From positions 1 to 21,978 of the forward strand of contig CASEZU010000159.1 in assembly GCA_949292445.1 (NCBI GenBank): a stretch of DNA of 21,978 nt. Reading direction: 5' to 3'. The notes beneath the pieces were generated by a model. That model searched no databases and was not told the DNA's origin. It saw only the letters and a list, made by a program, of their open reading frames with translations. The first letter of the stretch is position 1. Each line of letters starts with the position of its first letter. This DNA is from an uncultured Spirochaetales bacterium. Its GTDB lineage: Bacteria; Spirochaetota; Spirochaetia; Sphaerochaetales; Sphaerochaetaceae. Made by a program: the position numbers and the translations under genes. Shown here piece by piece: positions 1 to 7,596 of the stretch.

Positions 1-1052
1 CCGGCAAAGAGCGGATGGAGCAGAATGGAGGCGAGGAACGAGAAGATGTTCTCCGCATCAGAGTTGGTGAGGAACTGGGTCGGTACCAGAGCCCTGCCGA
101 TGAAGCCGATCGTTATCGCGGAGAAGAGGGATATGATGACCCATACTGTAGCGATGCGGCGGCTCTTCCTGAGTTCATCCTTGTGCCTGATGGCCATGAA
201 GCGCAGCAGCACCTGCGGCATGCCGAAGTATCCGAGGCCCCATGCGAGCATTGAGAGCGCGGAGATTATGCCGTACGGACGTGCATCGCCGAAAAGCGGC
301 GCGCCGTTCTGGATAACCTGCTCTCCGGCTTCATTCAGCACAGGGGAGGCGATATTGAAGAACTCCAGATAGCCGGGGATCGCCTTGAGATTCGCGAAGA
401 CCTCTCCCAGTCCGCCTGCTGCGACCGTTCCCAGCGTCAGTATTATGACGAGCGCCAGCACCATCACGACAGCCTGCATGAAGTCGCTGGCACTTTCTGC
501 GAGGAAGCCGCCGAGGAATGTGTATACAACAACGAAGACCGCTCCGATGACCATCATGATCTGGTAATCAATGCCGAAAAGCGATGAGCAGAGCTTGCCG
601 CAGGTCACGAAGCAGCTTGCTGCATAGACGCAGAAGAAGATGAGGATGAACACAGATGAGATCGCCATCAGGACCTTTCTCTTCTCGTGGAAGCGGTTGC
701 TGAAGAAATCAGGAAGCGTGATCGCGTTTCCTGCTATCTCAGAGTAATGTCTCAGGCGTCTGGCTACGATCAGCCAGTTGATGTATGTTCCGATTGCCAG
801 TCCTGCCGCTGTCCAGAATGCATCCGCGAGCCCTGTCCAGTATGCCAGACCTGGGAGCCCCATAAGGAGCCATCCGCTCATATCCGAGGCTTCGGCGCTG
901 AATGCTGCGACCCACGGGCCCAGCGATCTTCCGCCGAGATAGTAATTCTCGGAACTCTCATTAGCGCGTTTTGCAAAATATACGCCGATGCCGATGACAA
1001 CTCCGATATAGAGCACCATCGTGATCAGCGTCTGTATCTGGCTCGATTCCAT
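1..1052 (-). CDS. putP: Sodium/solute symporter, PutP (sodium/proline) type, 3' part outside window
   Basis: Inner-membrane Na+-coupled symporter of the SSS family; the closest match I recognise is the Na+/proline carrier PutP. Read on the minus strand it opens with a membrane segment, then YYLGGRSLGPWVAAFSAEAS (about residues 37-56) and DMSGWLLMGLPG (57-68), which match the PutP region holding sodium- and substrate-binding residues. Further on come NAITLPDFFSNRF, FLGGFLAESASDFMQA and ISALSMLAWGLGYFGMPQ, also PutP-like. About 350 codons are present; PutP is near 500 residues, so roughly 150 are missing beyond position 1, including the Ser-Thr sodium site after FLASILHPLFAG. The ATG at 1052 is preceded by GGAGGG at 5 nt. 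It diverges from the phosphatase gene. Proline is the best guess at substrate; other SSS substrates are possible. Confidence 0.88.
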   Translation of the reverse strand, partial: MESSQIQTLITMVLYIGVVIGIGVYFAKRANESSENYYLGGRSLGPWVAAFSAEASDMSGWLLMGLPGLAYWTGLADAFWTAAGLAIGTYINWLIVARRLRHYSEIAGNAITLPDFFSNRFHEKRKVLMAISSVFILIFFCVYAASCFVTCGKLCSSLFGIDYQIMMVIGAVFVVVYTFLGGFLAESASDFMQAVVMVLALVIILTLGTVAAGGLGEVFANLKAIPGYLEFFNIASPVLNEAGEQVIQNGAPLFGDARPYGIISALSMLAWGLGYFGMPQVLLRFMAIRHKDELRKSRRIATVWVIISLFSAITIGFIGRALVPTQFLTNSDAENIFSFLASILLHPLFA

Positions 1053-1360
1053 TTATCCCTCCGAACGTGGTTTTATGTACGATAATATCTGAAATGGAAA
1101 AGAGATGATAGCCCGGGTGTTGTGCGGGAACGCATCGAGCGCGATATTTGGCGGAAAACAGCACGGATTAATGCGCTTGTGTCTATGTCCTGAATGCTGC
1201 CGTGCACCGGTTTTTCCCGCCGCCAATCCATTTTTCTTGGAAATTAACATTTTGCCGAGACTGACACTGAAGAATTAACAGAAACCTAACAGCAAGCCCG
1301 GGGATGGCCTGAGGTCCCTTCTGATACGCTCCAGATGCAAATCCATTCAGGAGGGACACA
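1053..1360. other. Divergent intergenic region, putP-like gene / phosphatase gene
   Basis: This 308-base stretch separates two divergent genes and must hold both promoters. I see no convincing ORF or RNA gene. The part beside the symporter has an AT-rich block with the odd palindrome GATAATATC (1081-1089) and, read on the minus strand, TATTAT as a possible -10, but no good -35 partner. The half near the phosphatase has several TTAACA-like words (1244-1249, 1275-1280, 1286-1291), two of which form the direct repeat listed separately. The phosphatase ribosome binding site, AGGAGGGA, sits just before 1361. Confidence 0.6.
1274..1292 (+). promoter_or_regulatory. Pho-box-like direct repeat upstream of phosphatase
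   Basis: Two copies of an 8-base word, ATTAACAG (1274-1281) and CCTAACAG (1285-1292), are separated by AAA, an 11-base period. PhoP/PhoB sites in several phyla (Bacillus TTAACA repeats, cyanobacterial CTTAACCT repeats) have this 11-base period and a similar core, and the gene downstream is an alkaline phosphatase. A further TTAACA lies at 1244-1249, out of phase. I see no good -10 at the expected distance, so the site is a suggestion only. Confidence 0.35.
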
Positions 1361-2824
1361 ATGAGAAAGTTGACCGCAGTTCTCGTATCACTGCTTTTTG
1401 TCATCTCAGCTGTTTCCGCAAACGGCAGCACTGAGACTGAGAGCACGATCAGAGCGTATACGGAGAACGCATCGCCCAAGTATGTCTTCATGTTCATCGG
1501 CGATGGAATGAGCTCGCCACAGACCAATTCCGCACAGGTGTTCAATGGCAGGAACCAGTCAGGTCTCGTGGAGCTTCAGGAGCTCACATTCACCCAGTTC
1601 CCGGTTGTGGGACTTCAGTATACTCAGGATTCGACATCCTTCTGCCCCGATTCAGCATCAACGGCCACATCGCTTTCTTCGGGCTACAAGACGCACAGCG
1701 GCGTCATCGGCATGGGAGTCGACAGGGTTACTCCGGGTACGACAATCGCAGAGATGCTTCATGACAAGGGCTGGAAGATCGGTATTGTCTCGTCTGTAAC
1801 GATCAACCATGCCACCCCGGCTGCATTCTATGCCCATATTGCTTCCAGAAATGACTATTATGACATCGGACTCCAGATGGCAGCTTCCGGATTTGAGTAT
1901 TTCGCCGGCGGCAGCGTGAACAAGGCGGAGGATGGAGAGAAATCCATTTATGAGGTGCTTGCCGACAACGGATACCTTGTGACGAATGACAAGGATACCA
2001 TCCTCAGCCTCAACAGCAGCAGCGGAAAGGTCTATGCCTACAGCCCTGTGCTGCAGGATGACGGAGCGATGCCATATGACATCGATGCTCATGCTGATTC
2101 TCTCCGTCTCAAGGATTTCGTGAAGAAGGGAATTGATGTGCTGTACAATGAGACAGGCTTCTTCATGATGGTCGAGGGCGGAAAGATCGACTGGGCCGGA
2201 CACGCAAATGATGCCGTTGCGAATATCAGCGATACGCTTGCCTTGGATGAGGCAGTGGAAGTTGCTGTCGATTTTGCGAAGGCACATCCTGATGAGACGC
2301 TCATCATTGTGACCGGAGACCATGAGACAGGCGGTATGACAATAGGATACGCCGCGACAGGCTATAACACCGCTTTCGATATCCTCCGCAACCAGAAGTG
2401 TTCTTACATAAAGTTTGACACGCTTGTTGAGGAGGCCAAAGCTGACGGATCATTCACATTCGACGACATGATGGACATGGTCGAGGAGTATTTCGGTCTT
2501 GTCGCTCCCGGAGAGGAGGCGGCTGTGGAAGCTCTTGTGATGAATGATTACGAGTATGCGAAGCTGCAGAAAGCCTATGCTGATGACCAGAGCGGCAATG
2601 TTGACGGATATGAGGAGTCGCTGCTCTACGGCGGATACAGCCCGATCAGTGTCACGCTCACGCACATCCTCAACAACAAGGCCGGTATCGGCTGGACAAG
2701 CTATGCCCACACAGGCCTCCCCGTTCCTGTCTATGCCTATGGAGAGGGCGCGGAGCTTTTCATCGGAGCTTATGACAACACCGAGGTTGCCCTCAAGCTC
2801 ATGGATCTTACTGACGCAAGGTAA
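1361..2824 (+). CDS. Secreted alkaline phosphatase
   Basis: Periplasmic or secreted metal-dependent phosphomonoesterase that frees phosphate from organic esters. The 487-residue product starts with a Sec signal peptide (MRKLTAVLVSLLFVISAVSA, cleavage after about residue 20; no lipobox Cys). The family's active site is complete: metal ligand D48 in FIGDGMS, nucleophile region PDSASTATSLSSG with S98 the likely phosphorylated Ser, EGGKIDWAGH (E272, D277, H281), TGDHETGG (D320, H321) and the late metal-ligand His in SYAHTGLPVP (H450). Length fits the family. Start fixed by AGGAGGGA 6 nt before the ATG. It stands alone: the symporter upstream diverges and a hairpin with T-run follows the stop. An upstream repeat hints at phosphate-starvation control. 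Overall function is sure; substrate preference is not. Confidence 0.95.
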   Translation: MRKLTAVLVSLLFVISAVSANGSTETESTIRAYTENASPKYVFMFIGDGMSSPQTNSAQVFNGRNQSGLVELQELTFTQFPVVGLQYTQDSTSFCPDSASTATSLSSGYKTHSGVIGMGVDRVTPGTTIAEMLHDKGWKIGIVSSVTINHATPAAFYAHIASRNDYYDIGLQMAASGFEYFAGGSVNKAEDGEKSIYEVLADNGYLVTNDKDTILSLNSSSGKVYAYSPVLQDDGAMPYDIDAHADSLRLKDFVKKGIDVLYNETGFFMMVEGGKIDWAGHANDAVANISDTLALDEAVEVAVDFAKAHPDETLIIVTGDHETGGMTIGYAATGYNTAFDILRNQKCSYIKFDTLVEEAKADGSFTFDDMMDMVEEYFGLVAPGEEAAVEALVMNDYEYAKLQKAYADDQSGNVDGYEESLLYGGYSPISVTLTHILNNKAGIGWTSYAHTGLPVPVYAYGEGAELFIGAYDNTEVALKLMDLTDAR

Positions 2825-2841
2825 GTATCACCGCTATTGAA

Positions 2842-2874
2842 GGGGAGGCTCAGGTCTCCCCGTTTCCATTTTTT
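2842..2874 (+). terminator. Hairpin and T-run after phosphatase
   Basis: GGGGAG (2842-2847) pairs with CTCCCC (2856-2861) across an 8-base loop, then GTTTCCATTTTTT. This looks like an intrinsic terminator of the phosphatase transcript. The ATG of the next gene begins directly after the T-run, so the downstream gene would need its own promoter or depend on read-through. Confidence 0.7.
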
Positions 2875-4011
2875 ATGACAGCAGAAAGAAAGAAGAACAC
2901 GGCATTCATCATCGCATTTGCACTGGCTTCGCTGATCCTGGTTCTGATCCCTACAGGATTCGAGAGGAGCATATACTTCAATGCTTCCGGGGCCAGGGCC
3001 GAGGTGCTGTCCACAGACGACAGCACGATAATCCAGACAGGCCTTTTCCGTACCGGTGACCAGCGCTGCATTGTGCGGATCCTATCAGGTGAGCACAAGG
3101 GACTGGAGATGGAGGGCATAAATCTCCTTTCCGGAAGTCTTAAGGATGACAAGGTTTTCGTCCCCGGGGATATTGCATGGGTGCTGATAGAGCGTGACGG
3201 TGAGGATAATCCCATTTTCATCAACATGATCGATTACTTCCGCATGGACCGGGAGCTCATTCTTGCTGCAGCTTTCGTTGCCGTGCTTGTCGCGTTCAGC
3301 GGTCTCCGCGGGGTCAGGATGATCCTCTCATTCCTCTTCGCTTTCCTCTCTATCTGGAAGCTGCTGATACCTTCGATACTCCGCGGCATGAATCCTCTCT
3401 TGATGTGCACGGCTGTCCTGATGCTTCTTGTCCTTGTCACGCTGTCGATGGTTTCCGGAATCAACCGCAGGAGTCTTGCCGCGATTCTCGGCTCGGTGTG
3501 TGCCATGCTGCTTTCCGTGGGGATTTCCGTGTTCATGACATGGTATCTGAGGATCCACGGTTCAGTGCTGGAAATGAGCGAGGCTCTTCTTTACAGCGGT
3601 TTCATGGATCTTGATCTCACTTCGCTGTTTTCAGGAGTCGTCTGCCTCTCCGCAGGCGGTGCTGTGATGGATCTCTCAATTGATGTCTCAGCGGCGATGT
3701 GGGAGGTTAGGGAGCATGCCCCCGAAACTTCCCGCCGGGAGCTTTTCAGATCAGCCATGGAGGTAGGCAGGGCGGGGGTGGGTACGCAGATCACGACGCT
3801 CCTTCTTGCATATATGGGGAGTTATCTGACGCTCATGATGGTTTACATGGCCCAAGCAACGCCGACAGCCAGTATCTTCACGTCCAAATCAATTGCAGCT
3901 GAGATACTGCAGACGCTTGCAGGTTCTTTCGGCATTGTTCTTGTAACACCTCTTACTGCCCTGATGGGAGTTGTGCTGTTTGGTAATTATAATAAGAAAA
4001 TTAATACCTGA
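2875..4011 (+). CDS. YibE/F-family integral membrane protein
   Basis: Multi-pass inner-membrane protein of unknown function. The 378-residue product has an N-terminal membrane anchor (about 10-28), a roughly 90-residue extracytoplasmic portion, and then about seven hydrophobic segments from residue 125 to the end. The YibE/F signature is recognisable in the loop AGGAVMDLSIDVSAAM (D266 in its middle) and in GRAGVGTQITTLLLAYMGSY; such proteins occur widely in Firmicutes, Actinobacteria and spirochaetes, and a role in membrane transport has only been guessed. The N-terminal soluble stretch (GARAEVLSTDD, SGEHKGLEMEGINLLSG) resembles the beta-rich domain usual in the family. The ATG at 2875 has no Shine-Dalgarno sequence and abuts the T-run of the preceding terminator; no better in-frame start is seen. 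A hairpin overlaps the stop codon. Confidence 0.85.
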   Translation: MTAERKKNTAFIIAFALASLILVLIPTGFERSIYFNASGARAEVLSTDDSTIIQTGLFRTGDQRCIVRILSGEHKGLEMEGINLLSGSLKDDKVFVPGDIAWVLIERDGEDNPIFINMIDYFRMDRELILAAAFVAVLVAFSGLRGVRMILSFLFAFLSIWKLLIPSILRGMNPLLMCTAVLMLLVLVTLSMVSGINRRSLAAILGSVCAMLLSVGISVFMTWYLRIHGSVLEMSEALLYSGFMDLDLTSLFSGVVCLSAGGAVMDLSIDVSAAMWEVREHAPETSRRELFRSAMEVGRAGVGTQITTLLLAYMGSYLTLMMVYMAQATPTASIFTSKSIAAEILQTLAGSFGIVLVTPLTALMGVVLFGNYNKKINT

Positions 4012-4031
4012 TTAGGTATTTATTTTTCTTG
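4003..4031 (+). terminator. Terminator overlapping the yibE/F-like stop codon
   Basis: AATACCT (4003-4009) and AGGTATT (4014-4020) form a perfect 7-bp stem with a GATT loop, followed by TATTTTTCTTG. The TGA stop (4009-4011) lies inside the hairpin. Confidence 0.75.
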
Positions 4032-4096
4032 TTTATATTGATTTTACCTAGGCTGCAGGATCATGACGGTGTGAATGCAAAAATTCAGCAAGCTAC

Positions 4097-4125
4097 TTGC
4101 ATCGATTCCAGAAAACTGTTATTGT
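4097..4125 (+). promoter_or_regulatory. Candidate promoter of the tRNA pair
   Basis: TTGCAT (4097-4102), 17 bases, then TATTGT (4120-4125), placing transcription start near 4132 and leaving a leader of under 20 nt before tRNA-Phe. Both boxes deviate from consensus. A small palindrome GCAAG-CTA-CTTGC (4088-4100) overlaps the -35. No gene is seen between the terminator ending near 4031 and the tRNA. Confidence 0.35.
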
Positions 4126-4149
4126 TTCTTCTGTTGCTGAAAAAGCAAT

Positions 4150-4222
4150 GCCGCTTTAGCTCAGTTGGTAGAGCAAAGGACTGAAAATCCTTGTGTCCCT
4201 GGTTCGATTCCTGGAGGCGGCA
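4150..4222 (+). tRNA. tRNA-Phe (GAA)
   Basis: 73-nt cloverleaf: acceptor GCCGCTT with AGGCGGC (one U-G pair), D arm GCTC/GAGC, anticodon stem AAGGA/TCCTT around loop CTGAAAA with anticodon GAA at 4183-4185, five-base variable loop, T arm CCTGG-TTCGATT-CCTGG, discriminator A. CCA is not encoded, so the organism must add it. Confidence 0.97.
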
Positions 4223-4223
4223 G

Positions 4224-4248
4224 AAGCTCCCAGAAAATGGGAGCTTTT
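4224..4248 (+). terminator. Hairpin between the two tRNAs
   Basis: AAGCTCCCA (4224-4232) and TGGGAGCTT (4238-4246) form a 9-bp stem with a GAAAA loop and end in a short TTTT. It may be a weak terminator, or a processing stem separating the two tRNAs; only 8 bases remain before tRNA-Glu, too few for a separate promoter downstream of it. Confidence 0.55.
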
Positions 4249-4256
4249 CAATGAAA

Positions 4257-4328
4257 GGTCCCTTCGTCTAACGGTTAGGACGGGAGATTCTCAGTCTCTA
4301 AATAGCGGTTCGATTCCGCTAGGGACTA
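4257..4328 (+). tRNA. tRNA-Glu (CTC)
   Basis: 72-nt cloverleaf: acceptor GGTCCCT with AGGGACT, the first pair being G-U; D arm GTCT/GGAC as in other tRNA-Glu; anticodon stem GGAGA/TCTCT around loop TTCTCAG with anticodon CTC at 4290-4292; T arm AGCGG-TTCGATT-CCGCT; discriminator A. No encoded CCA. The anticodon reads GAG. The GU first pair and discriminator A differ from the E. coli tRNA. Confidence 0.93.
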
Positions 4329-4331
4329 TCG

Positions 4332-4362
4332 AAAACCTCATCTTCGGATGAGGTTTTTCTTT
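4332..4362 (+). terminator. Strong terminator after tRNA-Glu
   Basis: AACCTCATC and GATGAGGTT form a 9-bp stem closed by a TTCG tetraloop (4343-4346), with two A-T pairs more at the base, followed by TTTCTTTG. Classic rho-independent terminator of the tRNA transcript. Confidence 0.92.
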
Positions 4363-4438
4363 GTTCCTTATCTGTTGTTGCAGCCCGCTCTGATCTTTAT
4401 GAAATCAGCAGATTAAAGTCTGGATCATAGTCTCTGCA

Positions 4439-4467
4439 TTGACTTTGCGTTCCTCCGTTTTCAGAAT
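4439..4467 (+). promoter_or_regulatory. Candidate fhs promoter
   Basis: TTGACT (4439-4444), 17 bases, CAGAAT (4462-4467). Start of transcription would fall near 4474, giving a leader of about a dozen bases that just includes the GAGG Shine-Dalgarno at 4475-4478. The -35 is good and the -10 is moderate. Confidence 0.45.
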
Positions 4468-4485
4468 TGGTGCCGAGGAAAAGAT

Positions 4486-6156
4486 ATGCTTTCAGATATA
4501 GAGATCGCACAGAATGCCCGGATGCAGCCGATCGGCAGCATCGCGGGGAAGCTCGGCATAGCAGATGAGTTCATTGAACCTTACGGCCGGTACAAGGCAA
4601 AAATAGATCACCGCGCGTTTATGGATAGGGCGAGAAAGGGTAAGGTCGTGCTTGTGACAGCCATAAATCCCACTCCGGAGGGAGAAGGCAAGACCACAGT
4701 CTCAATAGGACTTGCGGATGCTCTCTCCAGGCTTGGTGCCAGTGTTTCCCTCACTCTCCGCGAACCATCGCTCGGACCAGTTTTCGGCGTCAAGGGAGGC
4801 GCAGCCGGCGGCGGTTATGCCCAGATTGTGCCGATGGAGGATATAAACCTGCATTTTACAGGTGATATGCATGCTATCACATCTGCGAACAACCTCATTG
4901 CGGCGATGACTGACAACTCGATCCAGCATGGCAATCCGCTTGGAATTGATCCGCGGCGCGTCACATGGCGGCGCTGCATCGACATGAACGACCGCCAGCT
5001 GCGTTTTCTTGTCTCCGGCCTGGGCGGCAAGATGAACGGGATGCCAAGGGAGGAGAGCTTCGACATAACGGCCGCGAGCGAGGTCATGGCCGCATTCTGC
5101 CTTGCACATAGCCTTCAGGATCTGAAAGACAGGCTTTCACGCATGATAGTCGGCTATACATTCTCCGGGGATGCGGTCAGAGCCGGTGATATCCATGCTG
5201 CAGGAGCTGCATGTGCGCTCCTCCGCGATGCCTTCAAGCCTAATCTCGTGCAGACACTGGAAGGTACACCCGCATTCGTCCACGGCGGCCCGTTCGCCAA
5301 CATAGCGCATGGATGCAACAGCGTGATCGCGACGGAGGCTGCTGCACGGCTTTCTGATATCGTGGTGACTGAAGCCGGGTTCGGCGCTGATCTGGGAGCC
5401 GAGAAATTCATAGACATAAAATGCCGTCAGACAGGGATGATGCCGTCAGTCATAGTGCTGGTGGCTTCCGTGCGCGTCCTCAAAAGCCATGGCGGAGCCC
5501 GGAGGGATGAGCTTTCCGGAAAGAATGCGGAGGCACTGAGAAAAGGACTCTGCAATCTTGACCGGCACATAATGAATATAAGGGATGTGTGGCATGTGAC
5601 TCCTATTGTGGCGGTCAACCGTTTTGCCGATGATTCTGCTGAGGAGATTTCCATCATAGAGGAGCATTGCCGGAGTCTGGATATCGCTGTAAGTATCGCA
5701 GATGTGTGGGCGAAAGGCGGTGAGGGCGGCCTTGAGCTTGCCGATACCGTCATGAAGGCACTCGGCAGCAGGGAGGCTGCATCTCCATCTCTCACATACC
5801 CTGACAGGATGCCTGTTGCAGACAAGATAAGAGCTGTCGCCGAGAGGATCTATCATGCCGATGGCGTGATATTTGCCCGCGGTGTGCTTTCCCGGATAAG
5901 GAAAGCGGAGGATGACGGGTTCGGCAGTTTCCCCGTCTGCATCGCGAAGACGCAGTACTCCTTTTCCGATGATCCGAAGAAAACAGGAGCTCCTGAGGGT
6001 TTCAGGATCACGATACGGGATGTCAGGGTTGCAGCCGGAGCCGGATTCATCGTCGCATATGCGGGAGATATCGTCACGATGCCGGGGCTTCCTGAAACAC
6101 CTGCCGCAGAGCACATAGATGTAAGTCCGGACGGTACTATCACAGGGCTGTCATGA
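4486..6156 (+). CDS. fhs: Formate--tetrahydrofolate ligase
   Basis: Cytoplasmic enzyme making 10-formyl-tetrahydrofolate from formate, ATP and tetrahydrofolate, feeding purine and formyl-Met-tRNA synthesis (and the acetyl-CoA pathway in acetogens). The 556-residue length is normal. The ATP-binding P-loop is TPEGEGKTT (63-71), followed by the family signature REPSLGPVFGVKGGAAGGGY and PMEDINLHFTGD. Later conserved blocks include GGPFANIAHGCNS, TEAGFGADLGAEKF and, near the C-terminus, AYAGDIVTMPGLP. GAGG lies 7 nt before the ATG. The gene stands alone between the tRNA terminator and the ABC operon, so nothing in the context says whether it serves biosynthesis or formate use. In fermentative spirochaetes, termite-gut treponemes in particular, Fhs is known to serve reductive acetogenesis; no other gene of that pathway is in view. 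Confidence 0.97.
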   Translation: MLSDIEIAQNARMQPIGSIAGKLGIADEFIEPYGRYKAKIDHRAFMDRARKGKVVLVTAINPTPEGEGKTTVSIGLADALSRLGASVSLTLREPSLGPVFGVKGGAAGGGYAQIVPMEDINLHFTGDMHAITSANNLIAAMTDNSIQHGNPLGIDPRRVTWRRCIDMNDRQLRFLVSGLGGKMNGMPREESFDITAASEVMAAFCLAHSLQDLKDRLSRMIVGYTFSGDAVRAGDIHAAGAACALLRDAFKPNLVQTLEGTPAFVHGGPFANIAHGCNSVIATEAAARLSDIVVTEAGFGADLGAEKFIDIKCRQTGMMPSVIVLVASVRVLKSHGGARRDELSGKNAEALRKGLCNLDRHIMNIRDVWHVTPIVAVNRFADDSAEEISIIEEHCRSLDIAVSIADVWAKGGEGGLELADTVMKALGSREAASPSLTYPDRMPVADKIRAVAERIYHADGVIFARGVLSRIRKAEDDGFGSFPVCIAKTQYSFSDDPKKTGAPEGFRITIRDVRVAAGAGFIVAYAGDIVTMPGLPETPAAEHIDVSPDGTITGLS

Positions 6157-6165
6157 TAAGCAGAT

Positions 6166-6193
6166 CTGACTTTCTCTCTCTTTTCCTTAAAAT
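6166..6193 (+). promoter_or_regulatory. Candidate promoter of the ABC operon
   Basis: CTGACT (6166-6171), 16 bases, TAAAAT (6188-6193). The transcript would start near 6200 and carry the palindrome at 6220-6241 in its leader. An alternative is TTGCCG (6221-6226), 17 bases, GAGAAT (6244-6249), whose -35 lies inside the palindrome. I cannot choose between them by eye. Confidence 0.35.
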
Positions 6194-6219
6194 CGTTCAG
6201 GAAAGCGGAAAAATCATCG

Positions 6220-6241
6220 ATTGCCGGCCGGCTCCGGCAAT
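6220..6241. repeat. Palindrome upstream of the ABC operon
   Basis: ATTGCCGG (6220-6227) and CCGGCAAT (6234-6241) are perfect inverted copies around CCGGCT. There is no T-run after it, so it is not a usual terminator of fhs. It could be an operator (for example of a LacI-type or other dimeric regulator) or a stem in the leader mRNA of the transporter operon. Confidence 0.5.
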
Positions 6242-6282
6242 TCGAGAATGGAGATGCAGAAGGAAAAATAAGGAGGTCAGAT

Positions 6283-7581
6283 ATGAGGAAAGCTCTCGCG
6301 CTTCTTCTTGTTCTCGTAATGGCTATGTCCATTTTCGCATCCGGATCAGGAGAGAAAGGCTCCGATGATCAGATCGTGATCGAATTCTGGACGCATGAGG
6401 ATGTAAACAGACAGGCTCTTGAGGACAGATATATTCAGGAATTCATGGAAACCCATCCGAACGTGACGGTTAATGTCACAAGGCAGGCTTCCACCAAGCT
6501 CATCGAGCTCGTCCAGACAGCATTTGCCGCAGGGCAGGGCCCGACGATGTTCAATCTTTCCATCAGCGATGAGTATCCGTACATTGTCGCAGGGCGTGTC
6601 GCTCCTGTCGATTATGAGGCAGCCGGATATGCCGATGCACAGGCAATACATGATGCATACCTCGATGGCATGATCGATCCTGTCACATATGACGGAGAGG
6701 TATACGGACTTCCGCTCGAACTCACCAACTGGTGTATCTTCATCAATAAGAAGGTATTCCGTGATGCCGGACTTGACCCTGAGACAGATTATCCGAAGAC
6801 ATGGGAAGATATGGTTGAGCTTTCAGAGAAGCTCGTCATCCGCGATGGCGACATCCTTGTGCGCCGCGGCTATGATTTCAGATATCCGTATTATCTTGAG
6901 ACCCTTGTCCCGATGGTCGAACAGCTTGGCGGTCAGCTTGTAAGCGATGACGGAACAGAAGCGATCATCGGAGAAGAGGCATGGGTGAAGGTCCTTACCT
7001 TCATGCAGCAGTGGGGACCGAACGGACTCAACCTTGGATCACCGACGTACACCAATGCCCGCTCACTCTTCAATAAGGACAACAATGATATCGCGATGTG
7101 CACGACAGGACTTTATCAGGAAGCCAGAATCAAGGCTGACAACCCTGAGTTCTATGACTCCGGCGAGTGGATGGTCGTGCCGTTCCCGGTATTCGAGGAC
7201 GCGGTGAATGATGTCGCAGCCTGCTACTATGGCCACTACTACATGGTCAATGCGGATGCTGATGAGGCTACGCAGAAGGCAGCCTGGGAGCTCATCGGAT
7301 ACATGCTTTCGCATGGAGAGGAGTATCTCACGGAAGTCCAGCTCATCCAGCCCACAAAGGCTCTCATGGAGTCCGATACATATAAGAACATGCCGTATTC
7401 CGATGTCTTCCTCGGTGATTTCGAGAGAGGCCATGTCGTATACTACGGCGCTGCTTCCGCGGAGTTCCAGGCACAGCTCAGGAATGCTGTCGAGGCTGTC
7501 ATGCTCCAGGGCGTGACACCGGAGCAGGCATACCTCGATCTCAAGGCCAACTGCCAGGAGATCCTCGACGAGGAAGCATGA
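6283..7581 (+). CDS. ABC transporter sugar-binding protein (family 1), first copy
   Basis: Extracytoplasmic substrate-binding component of a carbohydrate importer (CUT1 class, MalE/UgpB-like). The 432-residue product has a signal peptide MRKALALLLVLVMAMSIFAS with no Cys, so it should be a free periplasmic protein. The mature chain opens IEFWTHEDVNRQALEDRYIQ, typical of family-1 binding proteins, and includes GLPLELTNWCIFINKKVF, NLGSPTYTNARSLF and WMVVPFPVFEDAVND. Strong AGGAGGT Shine-Dalgarno at 6271-6277. First gene of an operon with two permeases and a paralogous binding protein; a large hairpin follows its stop. The ligand cannot be read from sequence; an oligosaccharide or glycerol-phosphate ester are typical for the family. 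Confidence 0.93.
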   Translation: MRKALALLLVLVMAMSIFASGSGEKGSDDQIVIEFWTHEDVNRQALEDRYIQEFMETHPNVTVNVTRQASTKLIELVQTAFAAGQGPTMFNLSISDEYPYIVAGRVAPVDYEAAGYADAQAIHDAYLDGMIDPVTYDGEVYGLPLELTNWCIFINKKVFRDAGLDPETDYPKTWEDMVELSEKLVIRDGDILVRRGYDFRYPYYLETLVPMVEQLGGQLVSDDGTEAIIGEEAWVKVLTFMQQWGPNGLNLGSPTYTNARSLFNKDNNDIAMCTTGLYQEARIKADNPEFYDSGEWMVVPFPVFEDAVNDVAACYYGHYYMVNADADEATQKAAWELIGYMLSHGEEYLTEVQLIQPTKALMESDTYKNMPYSDVFLGDFERGHVVYYGAASAEFQAQLRNAVEAVMLQGVTPEQAYLDLKANCQEILDEEA

Positions 7582-7596
7582 CAGAGCTCTGATCCC

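Noticed and set aside
687..1085. 132-residue Cys-rich open frame on the plus strand
   Set aside because: It is the antisense of the PutP-like gene, whose protein matches the family closely.
4363..4438. Possible riboswitch or small RNA before fhs
   Set aside because: No stable stem beyond the tRNA terminator and no known motif; a promoter close to the gene leaves little leader.
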